This document shows, piece after piece, positions 59,054-64,000 of a stretch of DNA of 64,000 nucleotides (position 1 is its first letter; each line of letters opens with the position of its first letter). Where the stretch lies: NCBI RefSeq assembly GCF_003003095.1, contig NZ_PVTT01000001.1:806001-870000 (forward strand). Reading direction: 5' to 3'. The position numbers were made by a program, and so were the translations under genes. The stretch comes from Hasllibacter halocynthiae. Lineage in GTDB: Bacteria; Pseudomonadota; Alphaproteobacteria; Rhodobacterales; Rhodobacteraceae. The notes beneath the pieces were generated by a model. It searched no databases, was not told the origin of the DNA, and was given only the letters and a program-made list of their open reading frames with translations.

Positions 59054-60180
59054 GCGACCGCCGCGACCGGCCTGCCGGGCGTGCCGTCGCGCCAGGCCAG
59101 GGACCGTCCGTCGTGGAAGATGTGGACCTTCGCGGGGTCCGCACGCACGCGCGCCACGTTGCCCCGCAATCCTTCGTGGATGCCGGGAAGCTTCGCGATC
59201 ACCGGCGGCGCCTCGCCCTCGGCCTCGAAGTAGAGCAGCGTCACCTCGCCGAGCGCCTCCGTGATGTCGACGCGGCCCTGATAGACGAAGTCGCCGCCTT
59301 CGCCGGCCGCGACGAAGTCCTCGGGGCGGACGCCGACGTTCACCTTCATTCCCATGTCCGAGGGCTGCGAAGCGACGTTGGACACCGCCGTCCCGCCGCC
59401 GGCCAGGGCGACGGTCGTCTGGGGGCCGGTGTTCGTGATCTCGCCCGCCAGAAGGTTCATCGAGGGCGAGCCGATGAACTGGGCGACGAACTCGTTCTCG
59501 GGCGTCTCGTATAGCTGCAGCGGGGTCCCCACCTGCGCGATGCCCTTGTTCGCCAGCACCACGATGCGGGTGGCCAGCGTCATCGCCTCCACCTGGTCGT
59601 GGGTCACGTAGATCATGGTCGATTCGGGCATCGACTCCTTCAGCTGGGCGATCTCGATCCGCGTGGCGACCCGCAGGGCCGCGTCGAGGTTCGAGAGCGG
59701 CTCGTCGAAGAGGTAGACCTTCGGATCGCGCACAATGGACCGCCCGATCGCGACCCGCTGGCGCTGGCCGCCCGAGAGCGCCTTGGGCAGCCGGTCGAGA
59801 TAGGGCTCGAGCTGGAGGATGCGGGCGGCCTTGTCGACCGCGGCGTCGATCTCTTCGCGGGACTTCTTCGCGATCTTCAGCGCGAAGGTCATGTTGTCCC
59901 GCACCGTCATGTGCGGGTAGAGCGCGTAGGATTGGAACACCATGGCGATGCCCCGCTGCGAGGGGGGGACGTCGTTCACCACCTCGCCGTCGATCTCCAG
60001 CGTGCCGTGGCTGATGCTCTCCAGCCCGGCGATCATCCGCAGCAACGTCGATTTGCCGCAGCCTGAGGGGCCGACGAAGACGATCAGCTCGCCCTGCTCG
60101 ATCTCCAGGTCGATGTGCTTGAGCACCTCGACCGTGCCCCCATAGGTCTTGCCGACGTCCGTCAGCTTGAGATCCGCCAT
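59050..60180 (-). CDS. aglK: Alpha-glucoside ABC transporter ATP-binding protein AglK (UgpC/MalK type)
   Basis: A 376-residue sugar-import ATPase. Walker A is GPSGCGKST (37-45), the signature LSGGQRQRVAIGR, Walker B KVYLFDEPLSNLDAALR and the H-loop ends TMIYVTHDQVEAMTLA. The C-terminal half has the MalK-type OB/TOBE fold with FIGSPSMNLL and VGVRPEDF. It energises the AglF-AglG channel encoded upstream. It is 30 bases downstream of the glucosidase gene. Confidence 0.92.
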   Translation of the reverse strand: MADLKLTDVGKTYGGTVEVLKHIDLEIEQGELIVFVGPSGCGKSTLLRMIAGLESISHGTLEIDGEVVNDVPPSQRGIAMVFQSYALYPHMTVRDNMTFALKIAKKSREEIDAAVDKAARILQLEPYLDRLPKALSGGQRQRVAIGRSIVRDPKVYLFDEPLSNLDAALRVATRIEIAQLKESMPESTMIYVTHDQVEAMTLATRIVVLANKGIAQVGTPLQLYETPENEFVAQFIGSPSMNLLAGEITNTGPQTTVALAGGGTAVSNVASQPSDMGMKVNVGVRPEDFVAAGEGGDFVYQGRVDITEALGEVTLLYFEAEGEAPPVIAKLPGIHEGLRGNVARVRADPAKVHIFHDGRSLAWRDGTPGRPVAAVA

Positions 60181-60210
60181 TCTTCCCTCCCTTGCCGAGC
60201 CGGGCCCGGT

Positions 60211-61869
<1,659 letters not shown>

Positions 61870-61942
61870 TTGCAGCGTCCCTACGCAGGAAGGGGGATGA
61901 CGTCCCCCTTCCCCGTCATGCGTGCCGGCGCAAGCCCGCTTC

Positions 61943-63085
61943 TCACTTCACCGAACCGGCGAGGATGCCGCGCACGAGGTATCGCTGCATCGCGAAGAAC
62001 ACGACCAGCGGCACCACGATCGAGATGAAGGCCGCGGTGGCCAGGATCTCCCAGTCGCCGCCGCGGGTTCCGAGCAGCTCGACTATCTGGCGCGTCATCA
62101 CCGTCGTCTGGCCGGACGAGTCGATCAGGAACACCAGCGCGACGAGCAGGTCGTTCCAAGTCCAGAGGAACTGGAAGATCGCGAAGGACGCGAGCGCGGG
62201 GAAGGACAGCGGAAGGATGATCTTCGTGAAGATCTGGAAGTCCGTCGCCCCGTCGACCTTCGCGTTCTCGATGATGTCGCGCGGCAACCCGACCATGTAG
62301 TTCCGCAGCAGGTAGATGGCGAGCGGCATCCCGAACCCCGTATGCGCGAGCCATACCCCAAGATAGCCCTTCCCGATCCCGATCTCGTTGTGGAGCTTCA
62401 GCAGCGGGATCAACGCGAGCTGCAGCGGCACGACCAGCAGCGCCACGACCGCCGCGACCAGCAGCGCGCGCCCGGGAAAGTCCATCCACGCCAGCGCATA
62501 GGCCGCGAAGGCCGCGATCAGGATGGGGATGATCGTCGCCGGGATCACCACGGTCAGCGTGTTGAAGAACGCCCTCGTCATCCCTTCGGAATTGCGCTCG
62601 TCCAGCAGCATGAACTCGTAGTTGGCGGTCGTGAACTCAGGCGGGGAAGTGACGGTCGCGAAGATGCGCTGCCCCCGGCCGGAGATCTGGTCGTCCGTGC
62701 CGGTCCAGACGTAGGACCCGTCGGGGTTCAGCACGAGGGTCTCGCCCTCGCCCATCTCGCTGACCTCGCCCGGCTCGAACGCGCCCACCGCACGGGACGA
62801 GGTGCCGTAGGCCGCTATGTCCAGGGGCTCGCCGCCCTCGAAGATGTCGCCCTCCACGACGAACAGGTCTCCGACCGGCACGCGCGCGTCGTCAGGATCG
62901 AGCGTGCGGAACTGAACGACCTGCTCCTGCGGGAGGAGCGCGGCCCACCAGCCCGAGGTGCCGATCTGGTCGCCCGTCCTGAACGAGCTGACGAGCAGCC
63001 CCACCGTCGGGAACACCCAGAGCAGGACGAGGAACGCCACCGATATGTGGACCGCCCAGGTCAGCGTGGACTTCTGGCCTGCCAT
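61943..63085 (-). CDS. aglG: Alpha-glucoside ABC transporter permease AglG
   Basis: An inner-membrane permease of 380 residues. After the first helix (VHISVAFLVLLWVFPTVGLLVSSF) comes a periplasmic domain of about 130 residues that is typical of AglG but absent from most sugar permeases. Five further helices follow, with the EAA-like loop LPRDIIENAKVDGATDFQIFTKIILP that docks to AglK. The ATG at 63085 follows GGAAG; a GTG four codons earlier (63097) is an alternative. It is 43-55 bases downstream of aglF. Confidence 0.92.
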   Translation of the reverse strand: MAGQKSTLTWAVHISVAFLVLLWVFPTVGLLVSSFRTGDQIGTSGWWAALLPQEQVVQFRTLDPDDARVPVGDLFVVEGDIFEGGEPLDIAAYGTSSRAVGAFEPGEVSEMGEGETLVLNPDGSYVWTGTDDQISGRGQRIFATVTSPPEFTTANYEFMLLDERNSEGMTRAFFNTLTVVIPATIIPILIAAFAAYALAWMDFPGRALLVAAVVALLVVPLQLALIPLLKLHNEIGIGKGYLGVWLAHTGFGMPLAIYLLRNYMVGLPRDIIENAKVDGATDFQIFTKIILPLSFPALASFAIFQFLWTWNDLLVALVFLIDSSGQTTVMTRQIVELLGTRGGDWEILATAAFISIVVPLVVFFAMQRYLVRGILAGSVK

Positions 63086-63140
63086 TCCGTCTTCCACTAG
63101 ACCCGCCCTCCGCGCTTCGTTCCGGCCATGCGACTTTCCA

Positions 63141-64000
63141 TCAGCGCATCTCCTTGCGGGCGTTGTAGACGTTCCAGACCAGGATCGGCGTCACCAGCAG
63201 CATGATGATCATCGCCGCGGCCGAGCCGATTCCCCAATCGTTCGCCCGGAACAGCTTGTCGTACATGTAGTTCGCCAGGACCTGCGTCTCCCACTGGCCG
63301 TTGGTCATGGCGAAGACGATGTCGAAGACCTTGAGCACCGTGATCGTGATCGTCGTCCAGACGACGACGATCGTGCCCATGATCTGCGGGATCTTGATCT
63401 GGAAGAAGACCTGGAACGGGTTGGCGCCGTCCACGATGGCGGCCTCGACCGTCTCTTCCGGGATGCCCCTCAGCGCGGCCGAGAGGATGACCATCGCGAA
63501 GCCGGTCTGGATCCAGATCAGCACGATCATCAGGAAGAAGTTGTTCCAGAACGGAATCGTCAGCCATGTCTGCGGCTGGCCGTAGTCGAACTCGAACGTC
63601 GCCACGTCCAGCGCCTGCAGAACGGCCTCGGCGCCGAGCCATACCATGACGAGGGCGGCGAACAGCCGGCCGATCACCGCGCCCGCCCCTCCGCCGTCTC
63701 CGCGCAGGATCGGGCGGACGAGGATCCAGGCGACGTAGGCGAGGATCGCCGCGAACCCGAGGAAGAGGATGATCGGCAGCAGGCGCAGGAACAGGAACGA
63801 GCCGATCCCCCCTTCGAACTGCAGCCAGACCGCGTTGAGGATGCCGATCTGCGGCGCGTCGGCGGCGCGGGCCTCGTAGATCAGCTTGAAGATCACGGCC
63901 GCGCCCACGAACGAGATCGCCATCGGCATGAAGATGAGGGACTTCGCGACCGTCCCCCACCTGATCCGGTCGGTCAGCTGCGCGACCAGAAGCCCGATCG
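63141..64000 (-). CDS. aglF: Alpha-glucoside ABC transporter permease AglF (5' end beyond window)
   Basis: The C-terminal 286 residues of a sugar ABC permease. The reading frame stays open through the right edge (…LTDRIRWGTVAKSLIFMPMAISFVGAAV…), so the start lies outside. Several hydrophobic helices are seen, and the ATPase-docking loop is LRGIPEETVEAAIVDGANPFQVFFQIKIP. It pairs with AglG. The binding protein AglE and regulator AglR would be expected further right. Listed as partial. Confidence 0.93.
   Translation of the reverse strand, partial: IGLLVAQLTDRIRWGTVAKSLIFMPMAISFVGAAVIFKLIYEARAADAPQIGILNAVWLQFEGGIGSFLFLRLLPIILFLGFAAILAYVAWILVRPILRGDGGGAGAVIGRLFAALVMVWLGAEAVLQALDVATFEFDYGQPQTWLTIPFWNNFFLMIVLIWIQTGFAMVILSAALRGIPEETVEAAIVDGANPFQVFFQIKIPQIMGTIVVVWTTITITVLKVFDIVFAMTNGQWETQVLANYMYDKLFRANDWGIGSAAAMIIMLLVTPILVWNVYNARKEMR

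Overview
The window is chromosomal DNA of a high-GC alphaproteobacterium, most probably a member of the Rhodobacteraceae (Roseobacter/Rhodobacter group). The protein repertoire supports this: an IscR-type Rrf2 regulator without the canonical iron-sulfur cysteines, a CckA hybrid kinase near recA, an invasion-associated locus B protein, a GAAC-N7-GAAC SOS box upstream of recA, a C1/corrinoid methyl-transfer operon and an aglFGAK alpha-glucoside operon. I see no integrase, transposase, rRNA operon, phage structural gene or CRISPR array. Apart from one compositional patch inside cysS, it reads as ordinary vertically inherited core genome. Many neighbouring genes overlap by 1-4 bases (ATGA, GTGA, TTGA, TGATG), so long co-translated operons dominate.

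Left to right: the start of rplU (L21) at the left edge and tRNA-Ser(CGA); ppx/gppA-rlmE on the minus strand; a plus-strand operon of a small 'virulence factor' protein, a MetF-like reductase, a methyltetrahydrofolate-corrinoid methyltransferase and a 2Fe-2S/ASKHA corrinoid activator; tRNA-Gly(CCC), whose CCA end overlaps the start codon of a thioesterase; the zwf-pgl-pgi operon (entry to the Entner-Doudoroff and pentose-phosphate pathways); a radical SAM protein, a tiny lipoprotein, a DUF3140 protein, an HNH nuclease and a Tat-exported metallo-beta-lactamase-fold hydrolase; an AlkA-type glycosylase with a carboxylesterase; an MFS carrier; cysS-cimA and a phytoene-synthase-like protein; a HerA-like ATPase; ialB; a ketosynthase, acyl carrier protein and lpxD on one strand; a YcbB-type L,D-transpeptidase divergent from a YcbK-type (DUF882) peptidase; tRNA-Arg(CCG) fused to an MFS gene; an SPL-like radical SAM protein.

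The iron-sulfur region (about 32.2-40.2 kb) runs iscR, an IscS-like desulfurase, sufB, a YbjQ-like protein, sufC, sufD, two small membrane proteins and sufS on the minus strand. A perfect 17-nt palindrome precedes iscR. A near-copy of it lies inside the IscS-like coding sequence, overlaps a promoter-like element and is written in rare codons. This hidden internal regulatory site is the most interesting signal I found. Next come an alpha/beta hydrolase, a WrbA-like flavodoxin, icd, a YitT-like and an EmrE-like membrane protein, typA, nth, a MOSC protein, a DUF1330 protein, alaS, recA (SOS box and terminator visible), a small sulfotransferase, cckA, rsmB, guaB and a ureohydrolase. The right end holds an alpha-glucoside uptake operon (aglF, aglG, aglA, aglK) with a translationally coupled HpcH/HpaI aldolase. 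It runs off the window edge, where the binding protein and regulator would be expected.
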